DNA of 31,451 nt from Lachnospiraceae bacterium (GTDB taxonomy: Bacteria > Bacillota > Clostridia > Lachnospirales > Anaerotignaceae), in assembly GCA_019422065.1 (NCBI GenBank), contig JAHZEA010000011.1, positions 24,421 to 55,871 of the forward strand. The letters run 5' to 3'. Both the position numbers and the translations under genes were made by a program. The notes under the pieces are model-generated. The model searched no databases and was not told where the DNA came from. It worked only from the letters and a program-made list of their open reading frames with translations. The first letter of the stretch is position 1. The number at the start of each line of letters is the position of its first letter. Below are positions 21,481 through 29,465 of this stretch, piece after piece.

Positions 21481-23904
21481 ATGATTAAAATCGCTCTTGC
21501 GGGTAACCCGAACTGCGGTAAAACTACGCTTTTTAATGCGCTTACAGGCGCTAATCAATTTGTAGGCAACTGGCCGGGAGTTACAGTTGAGAAAAAAGAA
21601 GGCCGTCTTAAAGGCAATAAAGATGCCGTTATTGTTGACCTTCCGGGTATTTATTCTCTTTCACCTTATACTCTTGAAGAGGTTATAGCCAGAAATTATC
21701 TTATTTCAGAAAAGCCTGACGCAATACTTAATATACTTGACGGAACAAATATTGAGCGTAACCTTTATTTAACAACACAGCTTACAGAGCTTGGCATACC
21801 TGTTGTTATAGCCATTAATATGATGGATGCTGTTAGAAAAAGCGGCGATATTATTAATACTTCAGAGCTTTCTAAAAAAACTGGCTGCAAAGTAATAGAG
21901 ATTTCTGCTCTTAAAGGCGAAAATGTTATTCAAGCAGCAAATGAGGCTGTAAAAGTGGCTTTAAGCAAAAAAGCCACAATTCCACAGCATACATTTAATG
22001 AAGAAGTAGAGGAAATACTTGACAACATAGAAGAAAAGATTACTGACGTTCCAGCTGAGCAAAAAAGATTTTTTGCTATAAAGCTTTTTGAAAGAGATGA
22101 CAAAATAAAAAGCCTTATGAAAAATCCGCCGGATGTTGAAAATCTTATTCTTGAGGCTGAAGAAAAGTTCGATGATGACAGCGAAAGTATAATAACTAAC
22201 GAAAGATATGTTTATATATCTTCTATAATTAAAAGCTGCTATACAAAAAAGAGTAAGGAAAAGCTTTCTTCTTCTGATAAAATAGATAAAATAGTTACAA
22301 ACAGAATACTTGCTTTACCTATATTTGCTGCTGTTATGTTCATAGTTTATTACATATCGGTATCAACTGTAGGTACTATAGCTACTGACTGGGCAAATGA
22401 TGGTGTGTTTGGTGACGGATGGTTCTTTTTAGGCCAAGGCTCAGCAGCTTATAGCGAAGCGTCAGAAGAGTACAGCACAGCTCAAACAGAGATTGAAGCG
22501 TTTTTGACAGCTGCTCAAGAAGCTGGGCTTGATGTAGAAGCTTCTGATTTTGTTCAGCAGGCAGAAGCAGCACAAATTGTTGGAGAAGCTGAATTTTATG
22601 ATGACAATGGTAATGTTGAGGAAACAGTTAGTGTAGATTCGGCTTTATACTCACAAGCTATGGAAGTAGAAGAGCCAACTCCTTCGGATTTTGGACCATA
22701 TATACCGGGTATTCCTGTTTTTGTAGAAAACATACTTGTTTCAATTAACTGCGCACCATGGCTTCAGGATTTAATACTTAACGGAATAATTGCTGGTGTT
22801 GGTGCTGTTTTAGGCTTTGTACCTCAGATGTTTGTTCTTTTTGCATTCCTTGCATTCCTTGAGGCATGCGGATATATGGCAAGAATTGCCTTTATTATGG
22901 ATAGAGTATTTAGAAAATTTGGACTTTCCGGAAAATCTTTTATACCTATGCTTATAGGCTCAGGCTGTGGTGTTCCGGGAATAATGGCTTCAAGAACTAT
23001 TGAAAATGACAAAGAGCGTAAAATGACTATTATGACAACAACTTTTGTGCCTTGCGGCGCTAAGCTGCCTATAATTGCTCTTATTTCAGGAGCGCTTTTC
23101 GGCGGAGCATGGTGGGTTGCTCCAAGTGCCTACTTTGTTGGAATTGCGGCTATTATATGCTCAGGTATAATACTTAAAAAGACAAAAATGTTTGCTGGTG
23201 ACCCAGCACCGTTTGTAATGGAGCTTCCGCCTTATCACATGCCAACAGTTGGAAATATACTCAGAAGTATGTGGGAGAGAGGATTCTCATTTATCAAAAA
23301 AGCCGGAACAATTATTCTTCTTGCCACAATATTTGTATGGTTTACATCTGGCTATGGTTTTACAGATGGTTCTTTTGGACCATGCGCTATGGAAAACAGC
23401 TTATTGGCAAGCTTGGGAAATGTAATATCTGTATTATTTATACCTCTTGGCTGGGGAGATTGGCAGGCATCTGTTGCGGCAATTACAGGCCTTATAGCTA
23501 AAGAAAACGTAGTAGGTACAATGGGTATACTTTACGGCGGTTTTGAGGAAGTTGCCGAAAATGGCTGGCAGGTATGGGCAAACCTTAGAGAGGCTTATAC
23601 ACCTGTTGCGGCATACTCATTCCTTGTATTTAATCTTCTTTGTGCGCCTTGCTTTGCTGCAATGGGAGCTATTAAAAGAGAAATGAATAATTTAAAATGG
23701 TTTGTAGGAGCTATTGCATATCAAACAATATTTGCTTATTGTGTTGCACTTTGTGTATACCAGATAGGCACATTTATAACAACAGGAGTTTTTGGAATAG
23801 GTACAGTTGTAGGTTTTATTTTAATAGCTGTGTTTATATACCTCCTTTGCAGAAAGTATAAAGAAAATACTGTACTTAAAACTGACTTATCTATTAATGT
23901 GTAA
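21481..23904 (+). CDS. feoB: Ferrous iron transport protein B
   Basis: Fe(II) importer of the cytoplasmic membrane with an N-terminal G domain; 807 residues. G motifs: G1 GNPNCGKT (8-15), G3 DLPG (53-56), G4 NMMD (113-116), G5 region SALKG (142-146). A helical linker follows to about residue 265, then the membrane region beginning near 277. The two gate motifs with conserved cysteines are intact: GSGCGVPGIMASRTI and FVPCGAKLPII. Unusual is an acidic, Ala/Glu/Gln-rich insert of roughly 85 residues (318-405) between the first membrane helix and the APWLQDLILNGIIAGVGAV segment. Its own palindromic operator lies upstream; a Cys-rich partner gene follows. Confidence 0.97.
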   Translation: MIKIALAGNPNCGKTTLFNALTGANQFVGNWPGVTVEKKEGRLKGNKDAVIVDLPGIYSLSPYTLEEVIARNYLISEKPDAILNILDGTNIERNLYLTTQLTELGIPVVIAINMMDAVRKSGDIINTSELSKKTGCKVIEISALKGENVIQAANEAVKVALSKKATIPQHTFNEEVEEILDNIEEKITDVPAEQKRFFAIKLFERDDKIKSLMKNPPDVENLILEAEEKFDDDSESIITNERYVYISSIIKSCYTKKSKEKLSSSDKIDKIVTNRILALPIFAAVMFIVYYISVSTVGTIATDWANDGVFGDGWFFLGQGSAAYSEASEEYSTAQTEIEAFLTAAQEAGLDVEASDFVQQAEAAQIVGEAEFYDDNGNVEETVSVDSALYSQAMEVEEPTPSDFGPYIPGIPVFVENILVSINCAPWLQDLILNGIIAGVGAVLGFVPQMFVLFAFLAFLEACGYMARIAFIMDRVFRKFGLSGKSFIPMLIGSGCGVPGIMASRTIENDKERKMTIMTTTFVPCGAKLPIIALISGALFGGAWWVAPSAYFVGIAAIICSGIILKKTKMFAGDPAPFVMELPPYHMPTVGNILRSMWERGFSFIKKAGTIILLATIFVWFTSGYGFTDGSFGPCAMENSLLASLGNVISVLFIPLGWGDWQASVAAITGLIAKENVVGTMGILYGGFEEVAENGWQVWANLREAYTPVAAYSFLVFNLLCAPCFAAMGAIKREMNNLKWFVGAIAYQTIFAYCVALCVYQIGTFITTGVFGIGTVVGFILIAVFIYLLCRKYKENTVLKTDLSINV

Positions 23905-23934
23905 TTAAATAAAATTTTAAAAGGCGGCGATATT

Positions 23935-24096
23935 ATGGGAACATTTATTGTATTGCTGATATTAATTGCTATAGTATTTTTGGCAATAAGAAAAATATAT
24001 AAAGACAAAAAGAGCGGCAAAACTTGCGCTTCCTGCTCAGGCGGCTGTGATTGCGGATGCGGACATTGCCATGATACTATAGAAAAAAATAACTAA
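23935..24096 (+). CDS. FeoB-associated Cys-rich membrane protein
   Basis: 53 residues. A single N-terminal membrane helix (residues 3-18, all hydrophobic) is followed by a basic stretch (RKIYKDKKSGK) and then six cysteines and two histidines in 16 residues (C31, C34, C38, C40, C42, C45; H44, H46). This matches the FeoB-associated Cys-rich family found directly after feoB in Firmicutes. With positive charges after the helix, the Cys-rich tail should be cytosolic, where it could take Fe(II) leaving FeoB; that role is inference. ATG 23935 follows AAGGCGG by about eight bases and lies 30 bases after feoB. Confidence 0.88.
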   Translation: MGTFIVLLILIAIVFLAIRKIYKDKKSGKTCASCSGGCDCGCGHCHDTIEKNN

Positions 24097-24115
24097 AAAG
24101 AAAATAATTAAGAAT

Positions 24116-24151
24116 AAAACCGGATAAGATATTTGTTTTATCCGGTTTTTT
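24116..24151 (+). terminator. Terminator of the feo operon
   Basis: Perfect 12-base arms (24116-24127 with 24138-24149, AAAACCGGATAA type), a 10-base loop and a T-run at 24146-24151. It closes the feoA1-feoA2-feoB-Cys-rich unit. Confidence 0.9.
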
Positions 24152-24263
24152 ATGTGCTCTAAACTGATTTTAAATTGTTTATTAAATATATGACTAAAGT
24201 TTAGAACGTTAATAAAACATATGTGGTTTTGTTTAACGAAAAAAGCGATATGAAAAATATTAA

Positions 24264-24291
24264 AAAACGGCATTAAATTTAATGCCGTTTT
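24264..24291 (-). terminator. Terminator of proS
   Basis: A perfect 28-base palindrome (AAAACGGCATTAAA and its complement). On the minus strand it ends in TTTTTTAATATTTTT, about 20 bases after the proS stop. The 110 bases between it and the feo terminator hold an eight-base inverted repeat (24158-24165 with 24198-24205) and nothing else I can name. Confidence 0.85.
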
Positions 24292-24310
24292 ATTTATGCT
24301 TTCTTTGAAA

Positions 24311-25747
24311 TTAATAAGCTCTGCCCCAAATAACCATGTGTTTTGCTTTTTTGCCGCAGCATACACATGTGTCGGATATTTCTTCCTGTTCAAAAGGAAT
24401 ACATCTTGATGTAGCGGAAGTAAGTTCTTTAATCTTATCTTCACATGCTTGGTCACCGCACCACATAGCTTTAATAAAACCAGGATGCTCGTCGAGTATT
24501 TTTGTAAACTCATCCATGTTTTTAGCTGTGTAAGTTTTGTTTTTGCGGTTCTCAAGTGCTTTGTTGTAAAGGTTGTTCTGAATATCATCAAGAAGTTTAG
24601 TAACGCTTTCTTCAAGGTTATCAAGTGAAACAAAAGTCTTTTCGCCTGTATCTCTTCTTACAAGTACACACTGGTTCTTTTCTATATCTTTAGGGCCTAT
24701 TTCAAGACGAAGCGGAACACCTTTCATTTCATACTCACTGAACTTCCAGCCAGGGTTTTTATCTGTTAAGTCGTTTTTAACTCTAACAACTTTTTTAAGT
24801 CTTTCTGTTAATTCCTGAGCCTTTTCAATAACGCCTTCCTTTTGCATAGCTATAGGTATAACCATAATCTGTGTAGGAGCAATTCTTGGCGGAAGCACAA
24901 GACCGCTGTTGTCGCCATGAACCATTATTATAGCGCCTATTATACGAGTTGAAAGTCCCCATGATGTTTGATGAACATACTGAAGCTGATTATCCTTATC
25001 TGTATACTGAATTTCAAATGGCTTTGAGAAAAGGTCGTCAAAATTGTGGCTTGTGCCGGACTGAAGAGCCTTTCCGTCGTGCATAAGGCTTTCTATTGTA
25101 TATGTGTTTTTAGCACCTGCAAAACGTTCTTTTTCTGTTTTTTCGCCTTTAATTACAGGTATTGCAAGTACGTTTTCGCAGAAATCAGCATATATATTAA
25201 GCATTTGTATAGTTTTTTCATATGATTCCTCAGCTGTGGCATGTGCTGTGTGACCTTCCTGCCATAAAAATTCTGTTGTACGGAGGAAAGGACGAGTTGT
25301 TTTCTCCCATCTTACAACTGAGCACCATTGATTATAAAGTTTTGGCAAATCTCTGTATGAATGTATTACATTGTGGTAATGGTCGCAGAAAAGTGTTTCT
25401 GATGTAGGACGAACAACAAGTCTTTCCTGAAGTTTGTTATCGCCGCCTTGTGTAACCCATGCAACTTCAGGTGCAAAGCCTTCAACATGGTCTTTTTCCT
25501 TCTGTAAAAGGCTCTCTGGTATAAACATTGGCATATATACGTTTTCAACACCGGTTTCCTTAAATCTTTCGTCAAGCTGTTTTTGTATGTTTTCCCACAG
25601 AGCAAAGCCATAAGGCTCTATTATCATACAACCCTTTACGCTTGAATAATCGGCAAGCTCGGCTTTTTTAACAACGTCTGTATACCACTGCGGAAAGTCA
25701 ACTTCCATATCAGTAATGGCAGTAACTAATTTTTTATCGTCAGCCAT
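24311..25747 (-). CDS. proS: Prolyl-tRNA synthetase, archaeal/eukaryote-like type
   Basis: Class II aminoacyl-tRNA synthetase charging tRNA-Pro. 478 residues, without the long insertion (editing) domain of the 570-residue bacterial type, so it is the short ProS form found in archaea, eukaryotes and many Clostridia. Motif 2 region RWEKTTRPFLRTTEFLWQE, motif 3 region GLSTRIIGAIIMVHGDNSG split across the strand, an anticodon-binding domain from about residue 285 on, and a C-terminal domain with zinc-type cysteines (CGDQAC, DTCVCCGKKA). ATG 25747 has GGAGGAGA nine or so bases upstream. Transcribed alone. Confidence 0.96.
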   Translation of the reverse strand: MADDKKLVTAITDMEVDFPQWYTDVVKKAELADYSSVKGCMIIEPYGFALWENIQKQLDERFKETGVENVYMPMFIPESLLQKEKDHVEGFAPEVAWVTQGGDNKLQERLVVRPTSETLFCDHYHNVIHSYRDLPKLYNQWCSVVRWEKTTRPFLRTTEFLWQEGHTAHATAEESYEKTIQMLNIYADFCENVLAIPVIKGEKTEKERFAGAKNTYTIESLMHDGKALQSGTSHNFDDLFSKPFEIQYTDKDNQLQYVHQTSWGLSTRIIGAIIMVHGDNSGLVLPPRIAPTQIMVIPIAMQKEGVIEKAQELTERLKKVVRVKNDLTDKNPGWKFSEYEMKGVPLRLEIGPKDIEKNQCVLVRRDTGEKTFVSLDNLEESVTKLLDDIQNNLYNKALENRKNKTYTAKNMDEFTKILDEHPGFIKAMWCGDQACEDKIKELTSATSRCIPFEQEEISDTCVCCGKKAKHMVIWGRAY

Positions 25748-25855
25748 AAAATAAATCTCCTCCCTGATTATATTACTAAATATACATTTTATAATATTTT
25801 CAGTTTATAAACAATAACTATTTGCTTTTTTTGCTAATATTTTTTGTTTTGCGGT

Positions 25856-25884
25856 TTTACAAAAAAATAGCCGTATGATAAAAT
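25856..25884 (+). promoter_or_regulatory. Sigma-A promoter of queA
   Basis: TTTACA (25856-25861) and TAAAAT (25879-25884) are 17 bases apart, each with five of six consensus bases. The leader to ATG 25958 is about 65 bases and starts with a small imperfect hairpin (AGGC...GCCT, about 25896-25917). No queuosine (preQ1) riboswitch is evident. Confidence 0.7.
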
Positions 25885-25957
25885 ACAAAAAGATAAGGCG
25901 CTTTTGTAAAAATGCCTAATTAATTTTAACATATTTATATAAATTGAGGGGATAAAA

Positions 25958-26983
25958 ATGAAAACATCAGATTTTAATTATTACCTTCCGGAAGAGCTTA
26001 TTGCTCAGGAGCCATTAAAAGACAGAGCTTCTTCCAGATTAATGGTATTGGATAAAAAAACAGGAGAGATAGAGCATAAGGTTTTCAGGGATATTAAGTC
26101 ATATCTTAAAGCAGGCGACTGTCTTGTTATAAATGATACTAAAGTTATGCCGGCAAGGCTTATTGGTGAAAGAAAAGGCACAGGGGCAAGGGTAGAGGTA
26201 CTTTTACTAACAAGAAAAGACATTGACACTTGGGAAGTGCTTACTTATCCGGGCAAAAAAGCTAAAATAGGCGATAAAGTTGTTTTTGGCGGCGGAAAGC
26301 TTGAATGTGAGGTAATTGACATAATAGAAGGCGGAAACCGTATTGTAAAATTTACATACGAAGGTTTATTTGAAAATGTTCTTGATGAGCTGGGAGAAAT
26401 GCCGCTTCCACCATATATTACACATAAGCTTGAGGACAAAAACAGATACCAGACTGTTTATGCCAAAAACGACGGCTCTGCGGCGGCACCAACTGCCGGA
26501 CTTCATTTTACAACGGAGCTTCTTAAAGAAATAGAGGATATGGGTGTTAAAATTGCTCATGTTACACTCCATGTAGGCCTTGGAACATTCAGACCTGTTA
26601 AGGTAGACGATGTGCAAAATCACGAAATGCACTCTGAATATTATATTGTAGAGCAGGAACAAGCAGACATAATTAATAACGCAAGAAAAAACGGCGGAAG
26701 AATAATTTCTGTAGGCACAACAAGCACAAGAACATTGGAATCTGTAACAGATGAAAATGGCATTGTTCATGCTCAAAGCGGCTGGACAAAGATATTTATA
26801 TATCCGGGTTATAAGTTTAAGGCTATAGACTGCCTTATAACTAATTTCCATTTGCCGGAATCTACACTTATAATGCTTGTTTCAGCTTTAGCCGGAAAAG
26901 AAAATGTTCTTAACGCTTATAAAGTAGCAGTTGAGGAAAAATACAGATTTTTCTCATTTGGTGATGCTATGTTTATACACTAA
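25958..26983 (+). CDS. queA: S-adenosylmethionine:tRNA ribosyltransferase-isomerase QueA
   Basis: Makes epoxyqueuosine in tRNA by moving the ribosyl part of SAM to preQ1 at position 34. 341 residues, full length. Typical family blocks: DFNYYLPEELIAQEPLKDRASSRL split by two residues, LVINDTKVMPARL, GEMPLPPYI, YAKNDGSAAAPTAGLHFT, THVGLGTFRPV-type segment (HVTLHVGLGTFRPV) and the C-terminal FHLPESTLIMLVSALAG. Unlike the usual order, tgt and ruvB do not flank it; the neighbours are proS (divergent) and, 260 bases on, a GltD-like gene. Confidence 0.97.
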   Translation: MKTSDFNYYLPEELIAQEPLKDRASSRLMVLDKKTGEIEHKVFRDIKSYLKAGDCLVINDTKVMPARLIGERKGTGARVEVLLLTRKDIDTWEVLTYPGKKAKIGDKVVFGGGKLECEVIDIIEGGNRIVKFTYEGLFENVLDELGEMPLPPYITHKLEDKNRYQTVYAKNDGSAAAPTAGLHFTTELLKEIEDMGVKIAHVTLHVGLGTFRPVKVDDVQNHEMHSEYYIVEQEQADIINNARKNGGRIISVGTTSTRTLESVTDENGIVHAQSGWTKIFIYPGYKFKAIDCLITNFHLPESTLIMLVSALAGKENVLNAYKVAVEEKYRFFSFGDAMFIH

Positions 26984-27155
26984 TTTGTTAATTAAATTTC
27001 AAAAAAGCTGAAATGAATTTTATGCTGTAAAATAAATAAAATTTACTTGTTAAATTACTGACATTTTACAGAGAATAAAAAATGATTTAAAGTTAAAAAA
27101 GCCCTTAAAATAAAAGAAAAAAGTTAAAAAAATTGATATTTTTCCATTGACGAAC

Positions 27156-27164
27156 TGATATAAT
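27156..27164 (+). promoter_or_regulatory. Extended -10 promoter of the GltD-like gene
   Basis: TGATATAAT (27156-27164) has both the TG extension and a perfect TATAAT. No good -35 box lies 17 bases away; TTGATA at 27133 is 20 bases off. The rest of the 262-base gap after queA is very AT-rich, with a nine-base inverted repeat (27025-27033 with 27063-27071) and no gene I can support. Confidence 0.6.
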
Positions 27165-27245
27165 GAATGTAAAATAAGCAAAAATAATTGTTTTTATTTT
27201 CGTACTTTATAAATGCTTTGCTTTAGTATGTAAGGAGTTGATATT

Positions 27246-28469
27246 ATGTCAGTTTATATAATGGATGAAATAAGCAGATGCCTTAACTGTAAAAACCCAC
27301 TTTGCGTAAAGGGTTGTCCTGTTAATACACCTATACCAGAAATAATTCAAATGCTTAAAAATGGCAATCTTAATGCCGCAGGTGAAAAGCTTTTTGAAAA
27401 TAACCCGCTTTCTATGATGTGTGCTCTTGTATGTAACCACAATGAGCAGTGTGAAGGTCATTGCGTGCTTGGAAGAAAGGGTATACCGGTTCACTTTAGC
27501 ACTATAGAATATTATATTTCCAATACATACTTTGACAAAATGAAAATTAAATGCAAAGAGAAAAATGGCCAAAAAGTTGCCGTTATAGGTGCAGGACCTG
27601 CCGGTATAACAATAGCTTTTAAACTGGCTCAGGAAGGCTACAGCGTTGTTATATTCGAGGCTAAGGAAAAAATAGGCGGTATGCTTCAGTACGGAATACC
27701 GGATTACAGACTGCCAAAAACAATACTTGAAAGATACAGAAAAAAACTCCTTGAAATAGGTGTTCAGATAAGACTTGACACCACAATAGGCGGAACACTG
27801 GAAATAGGTGATTTATTTAAAGACGGATATAAGTCTGTATTTATAGGAACAGGTGTATGGCGCCCTAAAAAGCTCGGTATAGCAGGAGAAAGCCGCGGAG
27901 ATGTGCTTTATGCCATTAATTACCTTGCAAACCCTGAAGGCCATGATGTTGGCGAAACAGTAGCTGTTATAGGTGCAGGCAACACTGCTGTTGATGTTGC
28001 CAGAACATGTCTTAGAAATGGCGCAAGAAACGTAACTCTCTATGCAAGAGGAACCAAAATAAGAGCTACAGAAGAAGAAGTGGCTTATGCTAAGCTTGAC
28101 GGAGCAGAGTTTAAGTTTTGCAGGCAGATTTGTGAAATTAACGACGAGGGCCCTGTTTTTAAATTGGCAATGATAGACGATGAAGGCAATACAACAGGCT
28201 ATGCTGATGAGCTGGAGCAGGAAAAAGCAGATACAACAATTATAGCCATAAGCCAAAGCCCTAAAGATAAGCTTCTTAACACAACAGAAGGCCTTAAAGG
28301 CTCAGAAAAAGGTTTCCTTATAACTGATGACAATGGAAAAACAACTTGTGAAAAGGTTTATGCTTCAGGCGATGTTGTTTTGGGAGCAAGAACAGTTGTT
28401 GAAGCAGTAGCATTTTCAAAAAAAGTAGCTAAGGCTATGGACGAGGATATGCGCTCTGAGCTTAATTAA
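27246..28469 (+). CDS. GltD-like NAD(P)/FAD oxidoreductase (glutamate synthase small subunit family)
   Basis: 407 residues, shorter than true GltD (about 460-490). The N-terminus has eight cysteines in two sets (C12, C15, C20, C24 and C59, C63, C69, C73), the pattern that binds two [4Fe-4S] clusters in GltD, NfnB and PreT. FAD site GAGPAG at 115-120, then IGGMLQYGIPDYRLP, a second NAD(P)H loop VIGAGNTAVDVAR, and the C-terminal ASGDVV. No glutamate synthase large subunit, dihydropyrimidine dehydrogenase or NfnA is beside it, so its electron acceptor is unknown. ATG 27246 follows AAGGAG; a terminator closes it as a single-gene unit. Confidence 0.86.
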   Translation: MSVYIMDEISRCLNCKNPLCVKGCPVNTPIPEIIQMLKNGNLNAAGEKLFENNPLSMMCALVCNHNEQCEGHCVLGRKGIPVHFSTIEYYISNTYFDKMKIKCKEKNGQKVAVIGAGPAGITIAFKLAQEGYSVVIFEAKEKIGGMLQYGIPDYRLPKTILERYRKKLLEIGVQIRLDTTIGGTLEIGDLFKDGYKSVFIGTGVWRPKKLGIAGESRGDVLYAINYLANPEGHDVGETVAVIGAGNTAVDVARTCLRNGARNVTLYARGTKIRATEEEVAYAKLDGAEFKFCRQICEINDEGPVFKLAMIDDEGNTTGYADELEQEKADTTIIAISQSPKDKLLNTTEGLKGSEKGFLITDDNGKTTCEKVYASGDVVLGARTVVEAVAFSKKVAKAMDEDMRSELN

Positions 28470-28490
28470 AATCATGTAGATAATTATAAT

Positions 28491-28519
28491 AAATCCCGCT
28501 GTTTTCGGTGGGATTTTTT
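28491..28519 (+). terminator. Terminator after the GltD-like gene
   Basis: Stem AAATCCCGC (28491-28499) with GTGGGATTT (28508-28516), including one G-T pair, an eight-base loop and six T residues at 28514-28519. Confidence 0.82.
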
Positions 28520-28539
28520 GTTTTAAATTTATGGCTGTA

Positions 28540-28569
28540 TTGACAATGTGCTTTCAAATTTAATAGAAT
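28540..28569 (+). promoter_or_regulatory. Sigma-A promoter of the HAD phosphatase-rarA unit
   Basis: Perfect TTGACA (28540-28545), 18 bases, then TAGAAT (28564-28569, five of six). It lies just after the preceding terminator and about 45 bases before ATG 28615. Confidence 0.72.
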
Positions 28570-28614
28570 ATCTTTTAAAGGAATTTGAATTAAGTTATTA
28601 AAGGCGGTAATTAT

Positions 28615-29451
28615 ATGAATAAACTACTTTTTACTGATATTGACGGTACCCTTACAAACAGCAAAGGGAAGATACCAGAAGAAAATATTAAAACTATAAA
28701 CCGCCTTGCGGATAAAGGCATAAAAACTGTTTTATGCACAGGCAGAAACATTACTAAGGCACTGCCTGTTGCCAAAGAGCTTAATATAAGTCTGCCTATG
28801 GTGTGCATAGACGGAATACTTTTATATGATGTAAAAAATAAAAGAACTATACACGGTATGCTTATGGAAATCAATGAGGCTAAAGAACTTATAAATATAG
28901 CCGAAAAATTTGGTGTTTTTGCCGAAGCCTCAAACGGATACAAATATTACAAGCATATACACAGCAAAGAACAATTAAAGTTTGATTTTTTTAATTCTCA
29001 TACGCCATTAGGACGCTTAAAAAGCTATTTAGGCGGAATACGGTATTTAAACAGCTATAATGAGCTGAAAAAAATATCCGGCGGATATTACCAAGTAACT
29101 ATTGGCTGTGACAAAAGTATTAAAAATGAGATTATAGAAGAAATTAAATCAAAAGGTTTTGAAAATATTGATATTCGTGATAATTTATGGGACGGATATA
29201 TTTTTTTAAACCGAAAAGGTGCTGATAAAAGCCGAGGAATTAATATATTGTGCAATGAATTTGGAGTATCCCCTAATGATACAGTATCTATTGGTGATGA
29301 TTTAAACGATTTGGGAATGCTTGAGTTTTGCGGAACAGGCGTGGCAATGGGTAATGCGTCAGATAAAGTTAAACAGGCGGCAGACTTTGTTACATTAACT
29401 AATGATGAAAACGGTTTTGCATTGGCTTGTGAAAGATTTTTTGATATTTAA
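28615..29451 (+). CDS. Cof-type HAD-IIB family phosphatase
   Basis: 278 residues. The haloacid dehalogenase motif I is FTDIDGTLT (catalytic D8 and D10), motif II is the TGRN segment, the lysine of motif III lies in NRKGADKSRGI, and motif IV is GDDLNDLGML. The C2 cap between residues 85 and 190 puts it in subfamily IIB, whose members hydrolyse sugar phosphates, flavin or nucleotide phosphates. The substrate cannot be deduced. AAGGCGG precedes ATG 28615. rarA starts 14 bases after it. Confidence 0.9.
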   Translation: MNKLLFTDIDGTLTNSKGKIPEENIKTINRLADKGIKTVLCTGRNITKALPVAKELNISLPMVCIDGILLYDVKNKRTIHGMLMEINEAKELINIAEKFGVFAEASNGYKYYKHIHSKEQLKFDFFNSHTPLGRLKSYLGGIRYLNSYNELKKISGGYYQVTIGCDKSIKNEIIEEIKSKGFENIDIRDNLWDGYIFLNRKGADKSRGINILCNEFGVSPNDTVSIGDDLNDLGMLEFCGTGVAMGNASDKVKQAADFVTLTNDENGFALACERFFDI

Positions 29452-29465
29452 CGGAAGTGGATTAA

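Noticed and set aside
25896..25917. PreQ1 riboswitch or terminator in the queA leader
   Set aside because: Only a small imperfect hairpin is present, with no preQ1 aptamer signature and no T-run.
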